Origin: Strongylocentrotus purpuratus | Lineage: Eukaryota; Echinodermata; Echinoidea; Camarodonta; Strongylocentrotidae | Assembly (NCBI RefSeq): GCF_000002235.5 | Contig: NW_022145613.1 | Span: 8,618,429 to 8,682,428 of the forward strand | Direction: 5' to 3' | Length of the DNA: 64,000 nt | Shown here: piece after piece, positions 48,112 through 61,674 of the stretch | Numbering within the stretch: the first letter of the stretch is position 1 | How the letters are laid out: every line of letters begins with the position of its first letter | Made by a program: the position numbers and the translations under genes | Notes under the pieces: model-generated | Told to the model about the DNA's origin: nothing | Database searches by the model: none | What the model saw: the letters and a program-made list of their open reading frames with translations, nothing else

Positions 48112-51100
48112 CCAACAACATCAATATCTCTATCATAATTGATCACAATCAATGATCTCCTTCATTTCTTTCACACTGCTTCTCTTTTCTCCTTCTTCTC
48201 CTAATTCTCCTTTTTTTGCTTTTTGTTTACATTCAAAGCCATCTTTCATCCTTTCTTCATTTTCATCAAAACTATTTTTAATACCACTATCACAACAAAA
48301 TCATAAAAATCCATCCTATTCCTCATCATTACTAAAGTCATGCTCATCAACATCATTTTTTCTACATGTTTTATAAGGTATAAGATATCACAAAACAGAT
48401 ACATGTACTGTATAACACAATAATGAAAAATAATCATATACATTTACAAGAGAATTATGAAAAAACAACTACAAAGAAGCATCATTTTTATCTCCTCCAT
48501 TTCCCTTGTATTCCCCGAAGTCCATACACATGCATGTATTTACCACCTCTCTGTAAGAGAGTCTCCCCTCTAGCGACATGAACTTCAGCGCCGTAGCAAC
48601 GCATCATCCGCGCTGTCACAGCTCCCAATCAACCAGATTCGTTCCTACACATGCATAATATATCGGATTGCACCGTGCCGCTAATTCATTAGTGTGGGGT
48701 ACGTGTATAGTGCCTTGTTTGTAATCGATCAATTCTAGGGGTCACGCCGAAACATGTATTTTCCATGCCCCTGATTAATTAAGATGATTACTTACACATA
48801 TTAAACTCCCAGCTGTATGGTGTACATATGTTTATTATTATTTTTATTGATGAATATCAATGCTATAGAAAAATTCATGAAATCATATTTTCTACTGATT
48901 GTGTGAACAGACACTGTACTTTCATTCAAATTTTATTAAAATTAAAAGCAAATGGGAGTCAATAATCCTATATTTAAAAAAAATCACTACCATCAGTGGT
49001 GTCACATATGGTTTCTTTGCTCTTTTTGTTGTTGCTTTAGATTGATTTAGATAATATTGTGGAGTATTTGAATGGTGTGACATAGAAATTTACCATTTTT
49101 CGGCCAGGTATTCATAATGAAGATATTTCAGCAAGTGAATTATATTGATTTTCTTCAATTTAAATTGTGGGTAAATACAATGAGATCACTAGATACACCA
49201 TTTTTTTCTTCTCACCCTTCCCGCCCCCCCCTTTTTTTTTGGGGGGGGGGGTCAATATACAATTTGGATCTTTGGGTGGACAACATGTATGTTGAATAAT
49301 ATAGGATGCTGTTTGTATATAGATTTGTGTTCTGTTACAACTGGACACACAACATACAAATGTACATGTACATTTGTAGCTTTAAGTGCTACACATTGAC
49401 TTGAAGATGCATGCTTTATGCATGCATTCTGCGGTTTGTTTTGAATGTACAGGAATGAACGTGAAATCAAAAAGTATTGCTTGGACTGAGAGAGATGCTT
49501 GCTTGGAGGGAGTGTATTAGACCATACTGATGGACAGGTGCTTATTCCATTAAAATGGGTGGATGGATGCTTGCTGGCCTGCCTGCCTGCTCTAAAATTA
49601 AAAACAGAGAGAGAAAGAGAGAGAGAGTTAGAAGAAATAAAATAAGAAAGAGAAGGGAGTGGAGAGAGAAGGTGTAGATAAAAGAGTGCAGGAACATTAG
49701 AAGAGGGAGGAAGAGAAGGGGGAAGAGGAAGATGAGACGAAGAAGGAAGAGGAGATGAGAGATATACGAAGAAGAACAAACAGGAGGAGAAAAATAAATA
49801 GAAGAAGAAGAAGAAAAAAAGAGGAAGAAAAGGAGAAGGGGAGGAGAAAGTAAGAGCCAGGCATCAAGAGGGTGGAACAGGATAAAGAACAGCCAGAAAG
49901 ACAAGGCAAAAATGAATCTTGGAGTAGGGAGGAATAAATGCATGCATGTGGATAAGAAGAGATGACAACAACAAAAACACAAGACGAAACCATACCGTAT
50001 GGGAAATGGGAAAAAGATTCGCTTGATATAAAATGTTTAGTGTGAGTTCAACATTGAAACATGGAAATACATTAATGTACATGTACAATGTACATGCATG
50101 TTGTATGTAACACATGTTTTATAACATTGAATTTTGTAAAATAATGCATGATCTGAAGTATTAAAACTTATTATGAAATGTTCAGAAATAGTTAGGAATA
50201 GATAAGTATGAATTACCAATTTTTGTTTGACAAAATTTATTAATTTATGTTCTTCTCTTCGTTTCCTTATTTGAAATGTACAGGTGATGGATCGAGACAC
50301 TCTGGACAGTATTGCCCTTTCATTCGATACCTCACCTTCTCTCCTCATGAGACTCAATCATCGTACAAGTAGAATGATCTTCCCTGGTCAGGTGAGTTAT
50401 CTATTCCCCTCCTCCTCCTCCTACCCTTCTGTTTCTCCATTTTCTTTATCTGCTTATCCTTCCCCATCTCCATCACACACCTAATTTTATGTGACTCGTA
50501 GCTTGCAACTGACGATACTTACATATTGTATTGAGCTTCCCCTGGAGAGATTAACATTCCAGTCTCTTCCTACTTCTTTTTCCCTTTTCCCTCTTCTTCT
50601 TCTTCTTCTATTCTTTGTCGTTGTCATTGTCGTCGTCGTCGTCTTCTTCTTCTTCTTCTTCTTCTTCTTCTTCTACTTCTTTTTCTACTTCTACTTCTAC
50701 TTCTACTTCTACTTCTACTTCTACTTCTACTTCCACTTCTACTTCATCTCCTTCTACTTCATCTCCTTCTTCTGTCATATTTTCTTCTTCTCCATCTTTC
50801 TCCATATATTTTTCCTTACGCCCCCAAAATGTAGTAACTGTCCACTTGCATTATAATCTACCTTTTGTCTGGAGAGCATTTCAGCTCCTCCTCCTCCTCC
50901 TCCTCCTCGTTCTCTTTCACTACCTTGCTCTCTGGCCCACCCTTCTTTGCCTCTTCATCCTCTCAACATATGGAATTCGACCATCAAACAGGTAGGGTGA
51001 TCATCCATATTCAGACAAGCAGTCTACTTTCGACTCACTGTCCTTCTCAAGTTACTTTTTCTTCTCCCCTTTCCCCTTCTTTTCCTCCTCTCTATCTTGT

Positions 51101-54100
51101 CCTCTTTTTTTTTCTTGTCCTCTTTCACTTGTTCTTTGTCTTTCATAGATCAAGTCTACCTATTCTTTGGACAGTTCAATGTTTCACATGCCGCAGCCTC
51201 CCAAAATCCTTGGTGAGGTTTTATGCCATAGCCCTGGCTTCTTCATCAAGTTTCCAATCTGGCTGTACTAACAGTCAATCAGTATATTGATAACCTCTGG
51301 ATATATTGGTAGACCTGTTCCCATTAGTCTGCTAATCCTGATCTGGGCATTTATGATGAGTACATCCAGCTGGAGCTATGGCCAAATAAAATTTAAAAAA
51401 AAACATGTTTAGCATCCTGCCTTTTTTGAAGAATAGGAAGGAGGAGGCCCTTTTTATTTATTTATTTTTTTCTTCTTCAAAATGGCCGCTCAATACATTT
51501 TCCCTGACAGTCGGACTATTTTTCAAGATGGCCGCCAGCATTTGAGGAGCTGAGGTTTATGCCATAGAAGTTTCCAATCTGGCTGTACCAACAGTCGATC
51601 AGTATATTGATAACCTCTGGATATATTATCAGGCCTGTTTCTATTAGCCTGCTAATCCTGATCTGGGCACTTATGATGAGTACACCCAGCTGTAGCTAAT
51701 GTACACTGAAGATGAAAATGTCAGGCTATTTCGCTCTTGTGCTGGGGATTTTAGGTCGATTAGTATCCCAACCAAACTAAGGAGGACTTGCTTATGAAAT
51801 GGCCTCTTAGTAGAAAATTCATTAGTGGATTAATTCAGCAGTGAAGATGTACTTATACTCAGGACTATGCTCGTCCTGTAAATCAAGCAAATTTCTTGAG
51901 CGAGCAAGTCTTGCTTGACCTAGGTTCATAGAGGAAGCAACTTGAAATTGATTATTTTTTTTAGTCTCAAGAATCACTGATCGGTCTTGTATCCGTTCGA
52001 GCTAATGGGAAAGCACCCCTGTACCTTGATAACCTCCCAATATTGATGTAACATTGTATGAGTCATCCATGTTATCTATTTCCAACATGTGCATACAAGG
52101 TATTTAGCAGTAGGCCTAGTAATTATAGAATACTTTATGTTCGGACATTGGAGTTTACACATGAACCTATGCTGCAGGGCAGAATCGGTACACTAAAGGG
52201 CCTGTCAGAACTCACCAGTAATAAAACTATAATGTAGCAATAGCCTTTAAAAATGGTCATTTGAATGATTCTGTAAATATAGCATGAGGAACACTATCCA
52301 TCATTCTTCTGCACTATAGTTAATACATGGAAAAGTAAAATTGTTTGCTCTCAGATAGAGGTTTGTCCTAAGAAAATCTGTGGGTGTACGATTCCAACAA
52401 GACAATAAAATCGAGGGAGGCTTATTACAGAAAGTGTTGAAATCTGGTCAAGCAACAATTTTTAATACCTCTTGCACATAAACAAGAGGGGGGGGGGGGC
52501 GATTTGATGACGACTTATCGTTTTAGTTATCGCTATATTGTCATTGGTGAGATCTGGCCTGCCCTTTTATTTAGAATCTAGGCATCTACATGTAAGTAGG
52601 AATCTGATGAGGGTGGCTAGTGTTGTGACTGAACACTAGCTCTGTCCATGGCATTGATGACCTTGCAAAGACTGACCCAAATCATTTTTCAATCAATATT
52701 CCAAGAGCCATACTGCACAATCTGATGTTTCAAATGGCCACACTCTTTAGCTGGGTGGTTATTGATCCAACAAGGTGGACAGGGAGAAAGAGGGAGGGAG
52801 AGATGATGATGATAAAAAGAGGGAGGGAGGGAGGGAGGGAGGGAGGGAGGGAGGGAGGGAGGGAGGGAGGGGGGATGAGGTGAGGGAGGGGAGGAGAGGG
52901 AGGAGAGGGAGGGAGAAGAGTGAGAGTGAACTACAGGAGAGAGAAAAAGTACAAAATAGCACGAAAGATAGGTATTGTAGAAGGAAATTTTAATACTATA
53001 TTAATATAACATTTATAAAGATGATAGACTAATTGTATGCAGGCTTTGAGTCGTTCAATGTACATGCTGATCTTTACACCCTAAGATGTATGAATATTTG
53101 TGTTTTTCAAGGGCAAAGATAAAAGTACATTAGACTTAAAAATTCCTTTATTTATAATTAATTGATATAATGTTCATGTATGTACAGTGTACAGTGCAGT
53201 TGTGTACTTACAAGTACAATGTTTTTGTTCATGTGCTGTATATGACAAGGCCATTCTGTGCAAATACAAAGTACATGTATTTCCTTGTCTGTACTTGCTG
53301 TGCATGCAGTTGAATTCATGACAGTGGTGTTGATGGTTATCTTTATGACATTAATGGATAGCTTTATAGCTCTCAAAGTAAAGGCTCGTTCGTTCGGATA
53401 TGGCTCAGTAAACCGCCGCCAAAAAGCTAGCTGCCATGTATGTTGTATGTGTAAATGAATGGCAACTGTGGCCAACAAAGGTACATGTACTGTGAATAAT
53501 AATTGAGCACTGTGTTTTTGATAAAAGATACAGAAATATCATGTGTATTACACTTTACGTTGTCATCATAACAAAATGTTAGGTTTTGCAGCGTTTTCCC
53601 TGAACCAGCTTTAAGGCATTATTAATCTCATTATAATCCTCAGAATTTGGATTAGGTTGTTTTTCGTGGTTTCTATATCAAGGATGTCATAAATATTCTG
53701 TTATATTCTGCTATATGATGCAGTAGTATGAATGTATTGATGAAGTTAATTAACTGGTCCAATCCATATCTGTTATATGATAGGGTAGATTATAATAACC
53801 CTCTTGTTCCCTCCTGAAATCAGCTTCATACCATAATGACTTGTGAATGTATGTATTCTATTTCTGTCCTTGATAATAATAGGGTAAAATTATGTTGGTT
53901 TCTCTTTATACTACATATAGCTCCAAGCGGCATATCGTGTTTAGTTATCTGAGGAGGGGGTGGGGGTGGGGGGGGGGGGGTTTTACTGGTCCTACTTGTA
54001 AATGGGTTAAATGAGAGGGTCTTGAGGCCTGTCTTCATCAGCTTGAGTTTGCCAAATAACCCGCTATTTTCAGACTCTGGATATTATCCCAAAGCTCGAA

Positions 54101-57100
54101 ATTGCGCCGTCACCAAACCGATACGCTCATCTCTAACTAGCTCAGACTGGCGCAAATTATATATTTTGGAAACAAGACCAACATTTCTCAGGATATTTTC
54201 TCAACCAAATATCCCGCTAATTGCGACTGCGGGCTGATGAAGATGCAAATTAACTGACTAATTTGCGATTGGGAAAATTAAAATATCAGGTTATTTGGCA
54301 AACTTGAGCTGATAAAGGCAGGCCTTTGGGGGGGGGGGGGGGGGTCGTATCGTCTTTTTTTCCTCATAAGATTTGTTTGTTCTTCCATAGCTTTCATCCC
54401 ATCATTTTAATACAAACAGTTATGATACAAAACAAAATTTATTCTTTGATCACAGATTTATTTAACTAATTTATAAACAGTAGCTCCCCTTCTGTGGGTT
54501 ACAAAATTAGTTGCAATAAATGACATCATTGTGGCTTTATAATACTTGAAAATAACGATATTGTATGTTGTTATTTTGAACAGACAAAAAGTTCAAGAAC
54601 AGAAAGCAGTATGACATCACACTCTGTTGCCCATTTTAGCATTTCCTGTCGTATTTCTGCGAAAAGTTGAAACTTTTGTAGGGATTGTTGGAATCTGGCC
54701 CAGTTGTAGTAAACTTTCATCCTTGCCCCACTTTATTCCACCTTATAACATGCAAAGCATTCTGTATTTAAAGCCAATTTTAATTGACCATCATACATGT
54801 AGCACATACATGTACATGCTCTGTGGATTTATAGTAACTCTTGCCACTCATGCTAGAGATAGAACTGCCTTGCTGCAATACACTCTATATTGTTACCTAC
54901 TGCATAGAACCGATAGTTAGTTGACTTAACATAATCTTACCTACATACACAATGTACTTGAACAACTAGCTGAGTTTGTCCTTTTTACTTTCCGCACCTG
55001 GAATAATTGACTTGAACCTGCTTGAGTATTTGTGGACATAGTCATTTCCGAATTCATATTTGTGTAATGACGTTTAAACAAATATGCAAGATGCATATGG
55101 CATGCCCTATACAAATATACATTGTATGAAAAACAGTACAGACATATCCCTTATGTATATGTGCCTGGACTATTTCCTAGTGCTGTTTAATTGCAGTTTC
55201 ATTGAAATATTGTCGCGTCAGTTGCCTGTCCATACAACAAACTAAACTTGAATTTGATTTTGAATAAGAGCATTGTATCATTGAAGGCCTATTCAAGTGA
55301 AATTCTGTGGGGAATCCCCAATGTAGACCGGCCATGTGCTCTCAAGTGTGAGCAGAGTTTTTATATCAGAAGGAGTACTACAAGCGTGGGATGCCTTTCT
55401 TTGTTTAGAACTTCCAGAGCCACAGGATAATTAATAGGCCATAATTGCTGGTGTTAATGTTCAGATGGTTGGCTAGGTGTTTTATTTTGATTTGGTCTTC
55501 GAATTTGGATGCTACATTTGATTGTATATAACATGGATGTTATATTATAGGATGTTATAATATGGATGTGGTATTGTTTGTACGTATAACTCATATGTAC
55601 AACTCATATGTGCTTGCCAGGTTAACAATTGTGGAGTAGTTTCAGTTGTGGTACATGCTCTTTACCCGGCAATCAAGACAATTTTTCTGACAAATTATTT
55701 TGAGAGAATCTTACTCTTTGTCTTACAAGTTAACATGGATTCATGAAGTTCTTGCTTCTTCTGCAATTTCTGAACTCAACTGTTTTGTCTCGACATGGTA
55801 CACTGTAGTCGGTGATACATGTACTTTTTGTCATATAATTCAATATAAAATAGAAATAACCTCAAACGTTAGGTGGACTCACAGCAAATGACTTCTACTA
55901 TAGATGGAACATTTAAAACAATTACCAGTTTAGTATTGCCATCAACCAGAACTTTTTTGTCATGTGATCAAGTGTTGCATCAAGAAAGAAATCAGTCATC
56001 ACTCAGTGACAATTAACTTGTGCTATACATAAGGGAGCAGCAACGTCCTTTTGCTTCCGAAGTGAATCAGGAAATCCATCTGCAGAATGGATCTCACCAT
56101 TGATATCGAAGCCACATACATGGCAAAGTACATCATGAGTTTTCAACACAATGGACATACACCAAAGACCGTCTTCATGAATGCCATTAATGAATATGTA
56201 TGTTACCCTGAATTTGTCTTGTCTTTAACATTTTGATTAGAGTACACAGTAGATATTCTACACTCTAAATGCTGAATCCAATACTGTAAAGGTTGCGTCC
56301 AGTGTTTAAAGGTAAAGACCAGTTTTGGAAACGCCCCAATTTCAAAAAATGAAATGGAAGCTCTTATTACCAATCATGTGAAAGAATATGTTTTGAATGA
56401 TACATTTTTGCCGGGAAACCGCCTACTAATTGATATATTTGGTAAATTAGTTTATCAATTGGTGTGTGTGAGAGATAAAAATGCACGTGTCGTGCATGTG
56501 TGCGTAGGCTAATATACATCTTTCTGTGTACAGTTCTTGTAACTTTATGAAGACTGGGCCAAATTTCTTATCATTTTGATGATTCCAGATGCTTCTCGAT
56601 GCTTTAAAATGTTGATTCGTCAATAAAAAACAGTTCGGTTCTTAGAACGTAGTTTATGCGTAATTTACAAGTAGGATTTAGATGAGGCTTTAGGAAGTCA
56701 GAAAGGAAATGTAACCTGTGACGTGATTTAACGTGTGACAATCTGCAGAAAACCAGATGGCTGTATAAAGGATATTATAAATAAAGATGATTGTATAAAC
56801 CAAGTAGTATCAGGAAATAAATCTATGATGGAGTTTTAATTGTTTCTACTCGTCTGCTACCTAATAAAGAACTTGAAATCATTTCCGTGTTTGAGTTTCC
56901 AAAGTCATATTATCACCCATTTATGTAAACGATCTCTTCATGTCAATTTAATGAATGCTTTTGGTTTTGGATCTATTCTAAATATGTCTTTAATAATGAT
57001 TTTAGACTGACATATTTCTAAAAACCTATCCATACAATACCATCGGAAATCATATTTCCGTCTCTAGAACTTCCACAATTCTATGTCTTGTACTACATGT

Positions 57101-60100
57101 ACCTGTATGACTTTACACAGTGGTAAGAAATGATATTATACTATTCTAATTTCTATTTACTGCTGGTAATAAAACTTTCTGTTGTGTTGATTCTGAGGGC
57201 ATAGCTGGTGCGAGTGCACTGTGATTTACATTCGTATATAGCTACATGTAAAATAGATTTGTGTTGAAATATAGTTTTAATACCGGTACTGTATTCCAGT
57301 TCATTCTCTCTAGAAATTTACCATCACAGTTTTTATGCCTCCGCCACCGAAGGTGGTGCCGGAGGCATCATGTTTTCGGGTTGTCCGTCCGTACGTCCGT
57401 ACGTCCGTACGTCCGTCCGTACGTCCGTCCGTCCGTACGTCCGTCCGTCCGTCCCGTTTGACCGTTATCACAATATCTCAAGAACCATTTAAGATTTAAA
57501 CTTAAGACTCAGGAATAGTATTTATCACCATAGGAAGACGATCTGATTAGATTTTGGAGTACGTAGGTCAAAGGTCACAGGTCACAGAGGTCAACTTATG
57601 AAATTCCTTGTATTGAGTTTGTTAGCGCGATATCTCAAGAACCATTTGAGATTTAAACTTCAAACTTAAGGATAGTATGTATCACCATAGGAAGACGATC
57701 TGATTAGATTTTGGAGCACGTATGTCAAAGGTCAAGGGTCACAGAGGTCAACTTATGAAATTCCATACATTGAGATTGTTATCATGATATCTCAAGAACC
57801 ACTGGAGATTTAAACTTCAAACTTAGTGATAGTGTGTATCACTATAGGAAAACAATCTGATTAGATTTTGGAGCACGTAGGTCAAAGGTCAAGGGTCACA
57901 GAGGTCAACTTATGAAATTCCATACATTGAGATTGTTATCATAATATCTCAAGAACCACTAGAGATTTAAACTTCAAACTTAATGATAGTGTGTATCACC
58001 ATAGGAAGACAATCTGATTAGATTTTGGAGCACGTAGGTCAAAGGTCAAGGGTCACAGAGGTCAACTTATGAAATTCCATACATTGAGATTGTTATCATG
58101 ATATCTCAAGAACCACTGGAGATTTAAACTCCAAACTTGTTTAAATTGCTCTATTGCGGAGGCATCATTTTCGACTGCGCGCAGTCAAAATTCCATCTAG
58201 TTTTCCTTCAACTCACACTCAACAAGATCAGTTGTGACAATAGATAACATTAATAAAAATGACTTTTTTTTTTTCTTTCTTTTTTCTTTCAACCATGTAG
58301 CTACAAGATGAATTATCTATCCTCCAAATGTTCTGCTTTCTCAAATACATTTGAAAGCAATTTTCATATGTTACACAAGCAGGCTATCCAGTATTCTGTA
58401 CTGTAAACAGCATATTTTTCTGTTCTTTTAAAAAAAATTCTTGAAAGAGCCCAACTGGCGAAAATACGAACGGATGAAATATTAGTCATTTGGTGTGCCT
58501 GCCATGTGTATCGGCTTTTAGGCCTGTGCATTGATCATGCTTAGCTAAGAAATTAAGTTCTCCACCAAAAGGTTAGTGTGTCTCAGTTTACACAAAATGC
58601 TTCTGTTTATTCAGTATGTATTGATAACAACTGATGGCAATGGCATTATTATATTATTTTGTGACTAATAATATGCTGTTGTTTTCATTTCCTCTAGGTT
58701 TTGTATGTACCTGACCCTGATGCGGAAGTACCGTTCAGCCCGGTGTTAAGTTCACCCACATCTCCTACTGCCATGGATGCACCTGAACTACCTAAGACAG
58801 TGGTAAAAGATCCTTCATCAATCTTTTGATTGTAACACTTTTTTTTATTATGTTGCTATTGGTATAAAAACATCTTTACATTTTAACCTCTTCTCGGCCA
58901 TTGTATTATTTGACAATTGCCAAAAATGGTAAAGAACTAATAGAATAGTGACATTTTATATTTAGAATGCTTTTTGTCAATGATACATAATAATAATAAT
59001 CGTCAAACGATCTTCAGATCATATAGTAGTAGTAATATGGATAGTTGCAGGCTGGTTTTAGTCCATATGTGAATAGACCAATTGGATAGTAGACAAACTG
59101 GTTGTAGAATAGATCAAACGACAAGTCTCCTTTGCTGCCAACAGCCTTGAATGGTGCAAAATGTTTCATGAATACATTTGTTGACTACAGTAGTATAATG
59201 TGCATCAGTGGGCATTTTCAAACAAATTTAGAGCCCCCAAATTATTAGCCAAATTTATACTTCCCTTCTCACCAAGAATATGATTCATTTGAGGCTGCAG
59301 TTGTTCAGGTTTTTACCCCCAACTATTAAAATTTTAAAAGCTATGGTTGCATGCAGTATTTGTAAACCATAGTTTATTTGATCTCTATGGTGTACTATTT
59401 ACAATTAAATTATTTGTTTGGATTTTCAAGTCATTTACAGAGTAGTATACGTGTACATGTAGGTTTATACATGGATGAAAGCACCATTTCACAGATGGTC
59501 AACAGAGCATTATCACTAATCTGTTGTATTGCATGGCTCAGCAGATTGGCAGAATAAAACAGGAATAAGTGCAAGAAAGGAAACATACCAAAAAGTATAA
59601 AGAATCTGGGGCTTGCTATTTTTCTTAAATTTTTGTTGTTATGCCAAGTCAATGACATATGGCGTTTAAATTTATATATGCATGGATAAACATAACACAC
59701 CTTCGACAAAATAAGTTTATTGAATCTACATGTAGCTTCACAATCAATGCGTTATAATACTTTGTGAACATACAGAAAACTGGGAAGTGGAGTGCTAAAA
59801 ATACATCATGAGACAGGAAAGAAAGAACAAAAAACTATTGTGTCTTTTTGGCTTTCATTTATCTACACATAGACACTTAAAAGCAAAGGTGCAATGCAAT
59901 ACCATTTGAACTAAATAATTATAAGTGCTAAACATCATGTCTATTTTAATTTGTAATCTTAACATATGAAAGTGAACTGTGCTCTTTACCGTGTATCTTT
60001 TCACAGAATTAATTAAAAATTTGGTTCTGTGTACCCATAGATGTGTTAAGGAAGTCACTTTTATCTTTATTTAGAAAGTTCTCTCTAAACTCTCTTTACA

Positions 60101-61638
60101 TGTAGAAGTAATGTTGAAAGCTAGCATGTCTAGTATACTGGCATGGGATCAAAAAAATTCATTGGCAAATACTTTTGTGGTGACTGGTTCCTTATAAATT
60201 GGACTTTGCTCTTTATTTCTCCTCTTGCGTTGAAGGACGTGCCAACTGTTGCCATGAAGCCCAGGGATGTTCCCACGGTCAGCCAGGCCCCGCCCCCTAA
60301 GAAAGGTCGCACAGGGACCGGGAGGTCTTTCTCCCTGCGTAGGTCATTCACCAGAGACCACAGTGATCAGAAATCTAAGAGCCGTCCCCCTCTGCAGAAG
60401 GCACAGAGCTTGCCACAGCCGGGCCATGCTGTCAGGCAGAAGTCCGTAGAGTGGGACTCAGAAGACAGTAGGCAGTATCTCAAGCTAGACGTCAAGTACA
60501 TCACAGATGGCGAGGTGAGAGCGGATATTGGTGCCGTAGGCACATTGTCGTTTTGACAGCGAGGAGGAACGATAATAAATACATGGCGGCTGTTAGCCGT
60601 AAACCTGTTGAAATTAATTCTTGCTACTTTTAAAAAAATGGTTTTATGCTGCAGTTTCATGGCAGATACTTGTCCATCCTATCCAACGATTTTCCTTGTA
60701 GTAAAACACAATTAACCCAAATTCAAAATTGTGAATCTGAATAATAATAATAATAATAATAATATTGGATATTTATATAGCGCACATATCCACCCTGCAG
60801 GGTGCTCAAAGCGCTCCAATATTACCCCGGCTCTGCTAGGCTACCGATGTCGGTGCTCACAGCATTCAAGGAATTACTTCCTACCGGTCCCCATTTACTT
60901 CACTTGAGTGGAGTGTGGCAAATGTAGATCAATGTCTTGCCAAAGGACATTAGTGTCGGGGTGGGGTTCGAACCGCCGACCTTGAGATCGACAGTCTGTT
61001 ACATGTACCTTCCAGTTCCTGAAAAATTACTGGTGTAATTACCCTTTCTAGCTTTTCACGTATTTAACCATTCTATTGTTTTGTTTTGTTTTTGTGTGTG
61101 TGTGTGTCTGTGATTTAGGGTGTTGTGAGCGGAACTATGCTGGTCACACCAAACGCCATTATGTTTGACCCCAACGTGAGTGACCCTCTTGTCAAGGACC
61201 GAGGGGCTGGACCCTACGGAGTGATGACCAACATGGACATGGTCCTAGGAGCATCCATGTACCACGATATCAGCGCTATGAACGTCACGACAGAATCTGG
61301 GTAGGTGGTTGGTTCAAAGCTCATATCCGTTGATAATTTGCAGCGAAGAAAAATACAAAGAGTGAGAGAGATTGCTGCTGAAAGCTTTTAAAAGGACTCT
61401 AAGAAATTAAGAAAGAGCTCTGATTGAAGAATATTAAATACAGAAGAATTCACTTCCAAATTGGGCAGTCCTAAAATAGTATCATGAATAACAAAATATT
61501 TTTACATTGGTAGAGGAACTACAATTATTACATCAAAACAGAGAGGGAGACTGATGTATAGAGATTAAGACTTGCATACTAGTACACAAAAAGTGAAAAG
61601 AGAAAAGAAAGAGAAAGACCGACAGATGGAGAGCAAAG

Positions 61639-61674
<36 letters not shown>

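Noticed and set aside
47769-48152. Minus-strand 127-codon frame with an Asp repeat
   Set aside because: ATC microsatellite; the rest has no protein-like pattern or splice support.
49252-49993. Minus-strand frames up to 175 codons, membrane-like
   Set aside because: Hydrophobic Ser/Phe/Leu text arises from the antisense of the GAAGAG tract, with several frames open at once.
50491-51290. Plus-strand frames of 121-141 codons and a Glu/Val repeat on minus
   Set aside because: CTT/CTACTT repeats in the intron; no domain, and they lie outside the OXR1 exon that is supported by homology.
52759-52993. Pro/Ser and Gly/Arg/Glu frames
   Set aside because: GGGA microsatellite.
57261-57461. Frame ending in VRPSVRPSVRP repeats
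   Set aside because: It is the GTCC/GTAC microsatellite of the HINE-like element.
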